Below, one piece after another: positions 13,401-25,400 of a stretch of 64,000 nucleotides of DNA. This DNA comes from Marisa cornuarietis (lineage: Eukaryota > Mollusca > Gastropoda > Architaenioglossa > Ampullariidae), in assembly GCA_004794655.1 (NCBI GenBank), contig SMMW01000039.1, positions 372,001 through 436,000 on the forward strand. Direction: 5' to 3'. The notes below the pieces were generated by a model. That model saw only the letters and a program-made list of their open reading frames with translations. It was not told where the DNA came from and ran no database searches. Made by a program: the position numbers and the translations under genes. Positions within the stretch are counted from its first letter, which is position 1. Each line of letters begins with the position of its first letter.

Positions 13401-16400
13401 GCAATGGAGAACCGAAATCAGAACAGGGTTTAGATCTACCTCCAACACTACATGTACTTCATCCTCTCCCCCCATTCGCCACAAATAAACCCTACCTGAT
13501 GCTATTTGATATCTTAAGATGATTTCCGAGGGCGACATCAGTAACAGTTAAAAGCCATGTTTTGAATTATGGTTGACTCGTCGCCAGCGGTGTAGAAATC
13601 TTGCGAGACCACGGACGTCAAAAAACAAACAAAAAACAACAAACACGAAAACCCACGGGCGACAACGCTATGCATGACATCCCTTGCTTTTGAAACGGCC
13701 ACATACATAACCCAACTTCCGTACCCCTGCTGTCAGGGCTTCTCAACCTCTGACCTCGCGGAAACGAAATTTTTGACTCTCGGTGTAAAGAGCTCTCTCT
13801 CTCTCTCTGCTTGTGCCAACTTCATTCGCCGGAACTACCTCACACTGAGCTGGCACAGCCAATTGAGCCTTTCAAGAGTGCTTCACACCAAAGCCTCTAT
13901 TGACACCATGATAGCATTTTTGTCCCTCCCACCGTAAGCACCACCTGTCTCTGACCCACAACCTATTCACAGAAGGTAATCACTTATTAAAATAACATCC
14001 CTAACCCATCGCACAATGGGTAGTAAGTTTTAATCCTGGCGGAGGCTCTAGAAGTGTCAACAGAGATTGCTGGGACACTACACCGTATGCCTGGGAAACT
14101 ACCTGGGCTACTGTGCATTTTGAGTACTCCTTAGCTGAAGAGTTTCGAAACATACACTCAAGGTGAGTCATTCTGTGGCCTCCAGGAGATGCTGTGATAT
14201 GGAGAGTTTTGTTTGCCTGAGGATTTTCCTGCACTGCCTTCTAAATGCTGGGTCACAGGCCACAATGAACAGGCAATCAAACTCCACGGCACTAGCAAGG
14301 GAATGTGTGTGGCAAACAAGTCACTGCATGGCCAAGGGGCTTGTTTTATTTGATTCTTGGAAATGGCGACACCAGCGTTTTACAGAAATATACTCCTAAA
14401 GAAAATTATCTCCTGTCACTAGCTGCTGCAATATTTTTTCCAAAGAATACATTCGTTTTTCAATGATATTTGTTTTATTTTTACTTTTTAGTAGCACACC
14501 CTGTGTTATGTTAACTTTTATGGCTTCAGCTATCTTCTTGCAAAGCACTTCTCTCAGAAGTATGGCATATTTTGCTTCGTTACACATGTACACACATTTT
14601 ATACATATAAACATGTACAGTAAACATGACAACAGGTCATACAAAATTAACTGTTTCTTGGTTACATGTTTATATGTCAAACTTGCTGGGATGTGTTCAA
14701 ATCTGGAATCTTGGGGGTGGAGTTTAATTAGAAGGCTTTGACTATTCATAATAGCAGTCAATTATAGAAAAAAATTTGTGACCGGTAATTTTCCTTCAAT
14801 AAGGGACTTTTTCAGTGTGACTCAGAAGTGCAATGTATGACTGGCCCTGAAGTGATGATGATACCTTAAAACTGTACTTCGTTTGTTTTCAAATTTATGT
14901 ACTTAACAGATCCCTCACCCAACTTAACTTTTAAAAAGTGTGATTCATTTCCACTGACGTCAGTATAATTACACCTTCTGCACAGAGCTTCAATGAGCTT
15001 AGGAAGGAAGACATGGAATGCTAAAACTCTCTAGTAGGGCCTTAGTCAACTCCCAGGCAGGAAGTAGGGGGAAGTAACTGTCTACTCTCTGGTCAAGTAC
15101 ATCAAGAGGGCAGGAATTCTATGCATGTCCGATCCATCTGACCCTTGCCCTCTTTTCACAGGCCTTTTGGAAACAATCTGGTACAATAAGGTCCTTTTCA
15201 AAACAATCTGGTACAAGGGTTATTTCCACTTAAATGCTTCTCCGTCAGTTCAATAAACATATACTATGCAGAACACTTGCCATTTGTTGCTCTGCCACAC
15301 ACACATCCTTTTCATGTGTTATTATACCATTTTGTATGTTAACTTCTCTGTGCTGTAAATGGTATAAAAATTCCAAATTAATAAAATACAGCACTATTAC
15401 ATATATTCCTTTTTCAAGGCAAGAACTACCACAAGAAAGCAACTTTACTTTCTTTAAAATGCTAGCTTTTTTGTTAAAAACTGTAAATAGCATTTTGTTG
15501 CATCATGTAGCAGGAATTGTACTACAGCTCTGAAATGACTAGGTAGGAATGGCAGGGTAAAGCTTGCTACAAATTTATTTGGCTTTAATCTAGCCTCTAT
15601 CTTTTCTAGCCACTCCTTTCTCACTTTGCATCTGTCTATTCACACATAATCTACAAACCCTATTACCAGTAACTCTTTCTAGGGTCATCTTCTCTTTTGA
15701 AAGGAGACGTTTTTGTTTCAATTACATTACAATATTTAAAGGTTATGAAGACTACTGGGTACCCAATAAAGACAGCAACCTGAGACTAACGAAAATGGCA
15801 CACTGACATATGAAAGGAAGCATGCAAACACATGTACATCATGTCAAGGACAAGCACAAACATGAAACAAGCATGTTGTCAAACCCACAACCTTCCCAGT
15901 TTGTCATTAATTTCAAAATGAAACTTGGCCAGAAAGTAATAGCCATTCATATTAAGCCAACACAATTTTCATGAAAATCAAATATTAACTTTTCACTGTG
16001 ACCTGACAGCTTTTTTTGTTGTAGATCATTTTTAATTTTCCAATATTATTCACATATATGGTCAAAAGACATAACTTAAAGTTGCAGACTTAATGTTTTA
16101 AACTAGTCTGAAGTTCTGTGGCTAAACTTATCTAAAAAAATGGCAGTTTAGATTAAAATTTTTAATTTAATGTTGAGGTTTAAATCTTAATCCACTATCT
16201 GCTGGTTTTTCTGCGCATGCATGAAATTTTTAGGATTCTGCTTGTAAGCAGCCACTGTTATTGAGTCAAGAAGAATGAAAATATGGTTAACAACTCATGA
16301 CGATGTCTTCTACCTGCCATGCTGTCAGGCAAGACTTTCTAGAGATGCTTACAATGGTTACAACAGAAACCAAGAAAGACTTTTAAACATAATTGTAGGA

Positions 16401-19400
16401 GTTTTACCTACGCATGAAAAGTAACTTACCACACGAGCAGCATGTGAAACACCTGGTATGGTACAGGTTGCCCATGGCTTGGCACGCTTCGCTGGCCCCA
16501 GTCACTTTTTCTCCACAAGTGTAGCACTGGCCTGTAAACAAAATACCCAACCAAGTTGTCATTTGATTATGACTATGCATGGAGAGTTTTTTTAACCACT
16601 GGAACAAACACTAGTGGAATCAAGAAGCAGACACTGCCACATACACATTTGACAGATGTACACACTGACATATGTCCAACATGAGGTAAGTGAATAGTGG
16701 TTACAGCACTGACATTCAATATCCTTGTGACACAGAACTCGCATCTGTTCAGGATGGAGTAAGTGAATAGTGGTTACAGGAATGGTGGCTGAGGTTCAAT
16801 AGCTATGTGACACAGAATTTCTCCCAGTGGGCCCAGCTGCTGTTGGGAATGGGTACCTGACTCCACTGAGGGTTGGGGAAGATTAAGCACAGAGGAAGAT
16901 AAGCAAACCCGTCACAAACGCCCAAGCCAGAGAAAAGTAAGGTTTCTAACACATCACTTTCCCAACAACTGAAAAAGGTTAGGGGACGACTTTACCTGTC
17001 CAACATGGACACAAACCATTTACTTGGCTAATTTAGTGGAACCAGTTTATAATCTGAAACATAAAAAATTAATGGAGTGAACTAACCTAGTTATCTCCTG
17101 AAAAGGAGGTGACGTGAGGTAACTGGGCTGCAAAAAAAGGAGGGGTTGCAATTTTTGGAGCATTTTATTACACTTCCTATTTACACTGTAAATTCCTGTG
17201 GACAGGACGTAAAAAAAATCAATCTTGATTTAATGAAAAAAAAGAAGAAAAAAGAACAGAAAACAAAAATACACTATGGAAAAGTATGAAACGAGACCCC
17301 TTAATATTTTTACATAGTTTATGATGTGGGTACATGAATACAGGGTGTATTGATACTGATAAACATCCCACCTCCGTTTTTGCTGCTGCCATCGGCAATC
17401 TGCCATTGCCTTTCTTCCACCGACTAGTGTCTGGTGGAAATAAAACTCAATGGGGAAGCGAGTGCAGATCGTTCTGATTATGCAGTGGTGGGGATCCCTG
17501 CTTTGTGCCTTGCTTTTCTTATTCCCACGTTCTGCAGGTTGTAGTAACAACTGCCCTTTAACCTTTACTCCCACTCGTACCTTTCAGTCGTGCCACCATT
17601 CCTGTCAGGCTAACGTTTCCACGCACATACCTCGACCTCATCATTTATTTATTTTGTTTTGTTTTTATCACAGTCAACTCTCTTATTGTGCTAGGGGGGG
17701 GGGGCGTCTTAATAAACGGACACATCGCTATAGAGTCACACTTCTCCGTGCGTGCCCAAACAGTGGCGTCTACACGGACGCAGCATAACATTTGTCGTAT
17801 ATTCAACAGCATATTCCTGATTAAGAAGCCCCTGAACAAAGGGTAAGGCACGATGTCCGAAACAAGAATCCCCCTGTATTTTTTGTATATCACATGCCGC
17901 TCCCACCTTCTCGGACCCGCCGGTGTCAGCCTGCCAAAATAGGACCCGCAGGGTTAATCCAGTACCAATAAAGCAAACATGCCACAGATTCCAGTGAGCT
18001 ACCGTGAACAACCACAGGTGCGATAGATGACAAACCGATCTTTTGACCAAGAACCCTACAAAGCGCTACAGAGTTACCATGAGAACAAGATTGTCAACAG
18101 TGTTGATAACAATGTTTCTGTCGACTCGTAAGGACAATCTTGCCAACGTCCAAGATTCTGCATGCTGCATTTACTTCTTGCACAGATAGTAATACATCTT
18201 CAACGAACACTTTCGAATACAAGTCATATAGCAATTTCTTACCTATTAGCTGAATATCTTAATGCTATGACTAAGACGTATGCAGAACTACTTATAGCGT
18301 AGCTGAAGAAGGCTTTATTTCAGTATTGCAGACGAAGAAGTGAACTACGTATTAGGCTGAGCACACCTTTCAAGGTGTATACAACCTTCAACAAATTCAG
18401 TTTGGGGGCTGACGAAATCTCTTTTTAGCATCAGTTAACTTGTTCTGTGTCTGATTCATGTAAGCTAATCCTATTTCCGTGTACGTCATCTAGCCAACCT
18501 AATTCAGTAGCACCACGACAAGGAGGAAACTAAACAGGTTAACCCCTCAATTACTTATAGGTGTGTATGTGTGTGTGTGGGGGGGGGGTGAGCCTGAACT
18601 ACTGCGACGTTTCACTACGGTCGTTGCTGTTTTGAAACCGGTAGTTAATAACAAGGCCTCTCACCAGCGCTAATACTCGTAGTCGACTCTAGTGAGTGAC
18701 AAGCTGTAACGAACAGCACACGCAAACCTCCGAGCTGTTTTTCCTACTTTCCCCCTCCCCCTCTTTAGCATCGGCAGCAGCCCGGTGCACCTATACTATC
18801 AGCACGGCACGCGGAGTTGTTACGCTGAATTGCTGGCCTGGGAGTGACATGTGTTCACATTTTCTGCCACACTGTTGTCTCATACCTGCGCTTCCTGACC
18901 ACCACCTCCCCTCTGTTCACCTCCCCTCCCCTCTCATGCCTTGATCACTTCCTCAACATGTTTCGCTCCCCTCTCCTCCGCAACCCCATCCCACCCAACT
19001 TTCTCTCCTCCGCCCTTGCTAGCGACACTCGCTGGAATGCAGCCTTCGTTATTCGAAAACCGCTGATAATAATACCGGGGCCCCAGCAGCTGTTTCGGCG
19101 AAGTCTAAAGGTACAAATGGTTAAGGGGACTTTGTGCGTGACCCGTCCCTTCATGTTCTCGACCTAAGGACCGACCCCCAAGCCAGCACAGTCACCTGGA
19201 CGATCGCCATGCCTCTGTGCGCCAACAAGGGCGGACCACTCAACTGACCTGGTTATCTTCCTTGCGGTGGACAGCTTGCAAAGAATGCGGCTAGGCGGAG
19301 ACGCCAGTCTTCCCGCCCCCCTCCCCCCGCCCAACAATTTCTTCCCCCAAACCCACCAGGCACCCAAACCCTCCACCTCCCAACATCGACCTTCCACTTT

Positions 19401-22400
19401 CGAGCCGAGCAAAGTTTGGCGAACAATTGGAGCCCGTTGTCCTGCATCTATTCCTGCCTTCAACTCAGGGATGCTGAAACGCCAAACATGGCTTTTCCCC
19501 CCTTCGTTATAAAGACGGACAGAGGGGAAATTTCGATCGCTCATATGAAGACAGCTCCCCACTCCCTCCTTTCTAGCGCCTGGCATGACCATGCAACCGC
19601 GTCGGTTCAATGACGACATGCATAAAGAGGTCACTAGATCATTACTGACATGCAGTTAGTTAATTGTTGTTTTATGCCAAGTCAGCAACTAAGACTATCT
19701 CATGGCAATTACCGACATGCACAACCAGATCATTTATGATTACCAGTGACATGCAATCGAAATACCAGCCGTACACACGCGGACACGTTTCAAGCACACC
19801 TTCGAGAAAACGATACCCAATCAAGTTCCGCATTCTCTCTCTCTCTGCTTGCATACATGGCTGCAACTTTTATCCTTGTCACTACCGTCCCCTGTGGCTA
19901 TCCATTGAATTATATGTTTATGGTGTAAATGAACGCAGTCATTGACATGGTGATGGTTTACTGTTCACTGGTTTGCTGACATGAAATATGCAACCACTGC
20001 CGCTTTTGAAGTGGCATGTTTTCCTGTAAATGTAAATCATGTCTGCTATATTTCACTGCAGGACATCACATTTTTCCATCTACAATACTGAAAGAAAGAC
20101 TTTTTCAACAATGCTAGAAGTAGTTCTGCATACTTCTTGATCATACCATTAAGATATTCAGCTAATAGGTAAAAACTGATGATGAAGCAAACCCCTAAAA
20201 TACTGCTACTTTGTACATTCACACTTACTACTTACATGAAAGAGCTATCCACTTCATGCATCATTTTGACGTTTTATCATCTTTAAAATGCATCAATGGA
20301 GACTCATTTATTTTGCCTATATCCATAAAGATAACATCTGCAATATTAATATTCAGGCTTTGAAGACTATTGGCAGTGGTTTTGTCCACACAACTGGATA
20401 CATGAGTGTTCTGACACTCATTAAATTCTCACAGTTGAAGACCGAACCATGGACATTTGTGACACTTCTAATTCTTGTTACTAGTCTCTATAAGACAAGA
20501 TAAAAAAGACACGGAGAGATAGAAAGAAAGAAAACCTGCATATATTAACTCAAAAATGTTCCTTTCTCTAAAATGTCCTGGTCTAGTAAATTGAGAATAA
20601 AATAAACCTAGTATGCACTCTATTTACATCCTGAAGAGAAATGAACCCAACAGTTGCTCCTGCAGTCATTATCTAGTGATGCATGTTTCCACAAGCTGAC
20701 AACTGGTAAGATGTCAAACCAAGCTCTACAAACAAACGGTGTGTGAAAGGAGTGTGAATGCTGCCTGTGATGTAGCTTGTGATGGAGCCTACAGTGTAGT
20801 GAAGTCAGACAGGCTTGTAGTCTAGGCATACACGCCGCAGTACAAGCAAGGTAATCTTTGATGTTGTGGTTGGCTGGTGCAAAAGATGTCTACAACTACA
20901 AACAAGTATGCAACATGCATTTAGATGACTTACAGGTGCCTCCTCTTTGAAAACTAAATTCCCTTCTACAGATAGATCAACACACTCTCTCTCTTTATAC
21001 GTGTTTGTGTGTGAGTGAAAGAGAAAAAGACAAAAATTAAAACACACATTTTTCAAAACCTCTATATTTAATACACGCTACCTCAGTAAGTTCAAAAAGG
21101 TTCACACAACTGTAAAGTTTCCACTTCCACCCACTTTTTTATTACCTACTATCCAATTTCACACACTCATACCCTGTGAGTGAATGACACAATTCTTTCA
21201 CTACTACATTACCCACCGCTGTAACACCATCCAACACTTGTACTGAAGTGCTGTTACTTGAAGACTTTACCCAGCTGCACCATCAAACTTACAAGAAATA
21301 AAAAGAACACTTTTATTGGCACTGTGCACAGGGTGTACTAAGATAATGACCTTGGCTTGAACACAGATCAACAGGATCAGTTTATAACATAAAAAAATAG
21401 CAACCATTCTACAAAGCAGTAATACTCCCTTCACATGTGATTATAAGCAGCTAACTCCTTTCCTTATTTAATACGTTCAGAAATAAATTCTGCTTTAACT
21501 ACTAAGATCAGGTTAAATTTATTTTAACAGATATGCTGTCTAGCGAAAAGATAAGTAGAAGAAAAAAAAACCATTATCATGTTACTTAACCAGTAAGAGT
21601 TTCCCTTAAATTAATTAAAACTTTTCTTCGGCATTTTGTAACATCCAGTTCTTATCACCGGAGGAATCTGTATTACATTACAAAACAACTAGTTTGGTTA
21701 GTAATTTTTGGCAAGTTATCAGAAACAATTTTTTTAGTCAGAAATGAACTGACAGGAAGGAATCAAGTAAGTTATAAATAATAGCAGGATCATGTGTTCA
21801 CAAACATATGTTGATGCACTTCTTAAGTAACTGTACTGTACCGACCTGTTATTTATTTTCTTTAAAAAAACAACTAAAATCTAGCTTATTGCAAATAACA
21901 TTCCACCTGTCCACTTGTGTGCAGGAACTGGCAGACAGAAGTAAACCCTCCTGAACGGTCTGTGGATAAGTTTGATCAGCAAAGATTGTTGTGTCATTAG
22001 TCACCCAAGGGGCCTTTTGAGGTTGAATGACTCACAGTTACATTTTATAGCCCAACTGAGCTTTTGTGGCTACAGTCACACCCTAACTAGACAGGTATAA
22101 ACTATGGCATCTGACTGCTCATATTTACTACTGCCTAGAGGAAGTATTCTCACAAAAGACTGTCAACTTTCCAAGGATTATGGTATCTTACATCAAGAAT
22201 ACTTCAACAGTGGTATTTTTGCTTGCTTTGTCACTTAATGAGCAACAATGTCACAACGTGCATTTCTGATGCATTGAGACCCATTAGTGAAAACATTACA
22301 ACACGAAAATACAGCTGGGTGAAACATTCTTGGCACAAAATGCAGGAAAAGTGTAAATAAACCCCCACCACATAGTCAGTAGCTGTGTAGTGTACCAGTC

Positions 22401-25400
22401 TATGCACTTTGAAAATGAAGTTGTCTGTGGCAGCAAATGTTCTAAATTTTGATAACCAGATGTAACCGGATGTAACCCCACATGTAACCGGAGCGATTCA
22501 TTCATTCAGAATACAATTTTTTTATAATCTCCTAAAATTAATTCTCCAAGTCAGGGGATGAATGCAATAAACACTTATGTAATGCTGATGTCAGTCTTAC
22601 TTTGCCTTTAACTCTTTGCAATGATATCAATTCCAACAGATTGAAAGTCACCCTTTCAAAACACTACATTCTCAAAACTTCTCCATTAAACAGCATTTTT
22701 CCCTTCACACTAGAGCATGCTTACCAGTTAAATTTTAACTTAAAACTTTTAATTTAACTGTTATTATCTGCAAAAAATCTTTTGCCAGCATATAAGGCTG
22801 CAACTGCAAACCATATTCTGCTGGACCCACTCTGTCAGACAATCAAATTACCCCTGCTCACCTCTACCCCACAGCTCACTAATCGTCTAGGTCTGCAGCA
22901 ACAGATCGCTTGAGCCTACCCTTTAGGAAGAAGTATGCCCTCTGACCCCAGTATGATGTGCAGCACAAGCTGTGGAAGGGATGGTAGGCTGGGAAGGATG
23001 GCACACAGAAGCAGAGAAGAGATTCCGGAGGTCAGGGTGGATTTGGGGGGAAGAAAAACTAAAGCAGAAATTTGATTCTAATTATAAGATAATTTGTACC
23101 ACTCAGCTTCTGCTCCACTGATAGGTATGATATGGTAGATTCATTCCAATTTGTTTTTAAATTTAGTCATTTCACCTACTTCTGTGTGTGCATACCTTCT
23201 CCTAAGCTCATCGTGAGAACAAAGTGCCACTTTTTGTAACCTCTCACTCTTGAAATGCAGTGTCTCACAATGTCAATGAACAGTGATGGAACTGTTAGGC
23301 AGCTACCCTCCTGCTACACAGCATGCACATTACAGCCTGATTGATAGTGGTAATGTCAGAAGAAATCACCAAACCATTTACCAGACATGTATCATGTCAG
23401 GCTGATCTTTAAAATATTTCCCAGTCTGTCACTCTGCACTGGAGTATTCTGCCTTGGCAGAATACCAAGCTTTAGAACAGCCAGGTGCATATTTTTTTTA
23501 TAAAAAAAAGAAGAAAAACATCACCAGCACTGAAATCCTCAATTTATAGTTCCTGCTGATGAGTGCAAATGCATGCATGCACACAGATGTATGTGCATCC
23601 ATCTTTATGTATCTTCATGTATTTGTTCAAGAATGCTAAGAAAGATACTTATCTTTTATTTATATTCTTATTAGTATCATTATTTATAAACTATGTGAAA
23701 ACTAGCTACACTTATTTGTTTCTCTTGACACTAAAGTGGCTAAACTGGCTGAAAAAAAATCAGGTTAAAAAAAAAAAGCATAATTTCTGCAAATTATCTC
23801 AAAAGGTGCAATTCAGCTGCTACCAATTTTACGATATAAAATATTAAGCCTATGTCAACCCTATCTAAACTCGGGTACTGTAAACATGGAACATTTAGTA
23901 TAAAAGCAAGTTATAATTACTCACTAGCATCATGTTTTTCTCACACTAAATATACTTCCTGGTGTTAAGTGCACAAAGACCACAGTCAGTGGGAAAACAT
24001 TTTGTATAAAAGCAATTTATAATTACTCACCAGCAACCTGTTTTTCTTACGCTAAATTTACTTACTGGTGTCAGATGCACAAAGACTAAAGTTTCTCCTA
24101 GCCCTCTCCACCCCTCCCCCAAACCCATCAGCATCAGTCCATATTTCTGCAATCTTAGCACCAGCCTCCATGCTCACTGTATGACAATGTAATGTACATT
24201 CTGTATGCCCTTGTGCCTTAGAAGCAACAAAAATTTTAATTCACTATAAAACCCCTCATCAAATTAGATTTACCTACCTGTTGTCTCCAACAAATAGCAA
24301 CAATCTTGCACACCATTAGTGCATCATGTAAAGTGGATTAAAATCTAGTATACCACCTGACTGTGTATACTGCAACATTGTTTTCCATAAAGTCAGACAA
24401 ATAATATACTGGTCTAACTGATCTGAATTTTGAAAGGAGGCAAGTGACAAAAAATTGTGTAATAATGCAAATGTTTTTCAACTAAACATTTGAGTATATG
24501 TCTTTTCTGCACACTGACAAAAGCTGTTCAGGCTGGAACTTACCAAAGTATTCTCCTTGTGGAACCTGATCCAGTTCATCTTCAAGTTGCTGGGTCAATG
24601 CTGCCAACTTCTTCTCTGCCTCAGATGGTCCCACCCCACGGGGTGGTGTTATCTGCCATGACAAACCTTTACCCCCTGAGCTGGATTGGGAAGGTGTGGA
24701 CTGCACTTGTACCCCTTGAACAGGGGCAATGAGCCGGACAGGGGTTTTGCCCTGGGTCTGGGCCCTTGTTAGTGGTGGTCCTGTTTGCACTGGCTGGCTT
24801 TGAAGTGATGATGATGTCATCTCCAGTTCATGGGGTCCATGGTAGGGAGGTGGAGGTTCTGGAGGAGTCTCTGGGGATGCTTTATGAGGAGGACCAGGAC
24901 TGACCAGCCTCATATCTCGTTCCAGCTGCTGTGTCAGTGCTGCCAGCTTTTTCTCTGCATCAGATTGACTGACTGGGTGTAAAGGAACTCTGGCAGGAAT
25001 TACCGGTGGAGAAGGGCTGTGAGGTTCCCCATTACTTAAACCTCCTTGGGCTGGCATGGAACTGGAAAAAGAGTGCACACCATTTTGGGTAGGGCTTGAA
25101 CTGCTGTGACCAGACTGCATGCTGGCCGGCGGTTGTGGTGGTAAAGTACGCATCCGTGGGTCCGTGTAAATGTGCGGCGGTGCTGGTTCATTGAAACGAT
25201 TATCACTTAGGAGAGGGACACTGCGTGGACCCAGAGAAGTGAAAGAGGGCGGCATGTTCGATACATTTGAGTATAAATCTTGCTCCAGTCCCGCCAATGC
25301 CCGCTGTAGTGCCACCCGATCCTGTGGACCACCAGCCAGACTACTTCTTGGCGATGGAAATTTATCCAACAGCACCCCTGTAAGACTGGCGCGTGGGCTG

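Larger units (their letters stand above)
9253..16429 (-). other. Ajuba intron 2 (between exons 2 and 3)
   Basis: A 7.2-kb intron with the GC-rich patches at 11.3-11.8 and 13.1-13.9 kb, two short tandem duplications and a possible retroelement tail listed separately. No internal gene is supported. Confidence 0.55.
16532..24543 (-). other. Ajuba intron 1 (between coding exons 1 and 2)
   Basis: An 8-kb intron. It contains the SINE-like element, a G-run at 17694-17704, a GT/G microsatellite near 18561-18588, a GC-rich patch around 18.65-19.6 kb and a 106-bp tandem duplication near 23.9 kb. A 156-codon minus-strand frame at 19164-19634 has no recognisable domain and lies in the GC-rich patch, so it is not called as a gene. 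Confidence 0.55.

Noticed and set aside
19164..19634. 156-codon minus-strand open frame in a GC-rich patch
   Set aside because: No recognisable domain, lies within the Ajuba intron, and overlaps similarly long frames on the opposite strand as expected from high GC.
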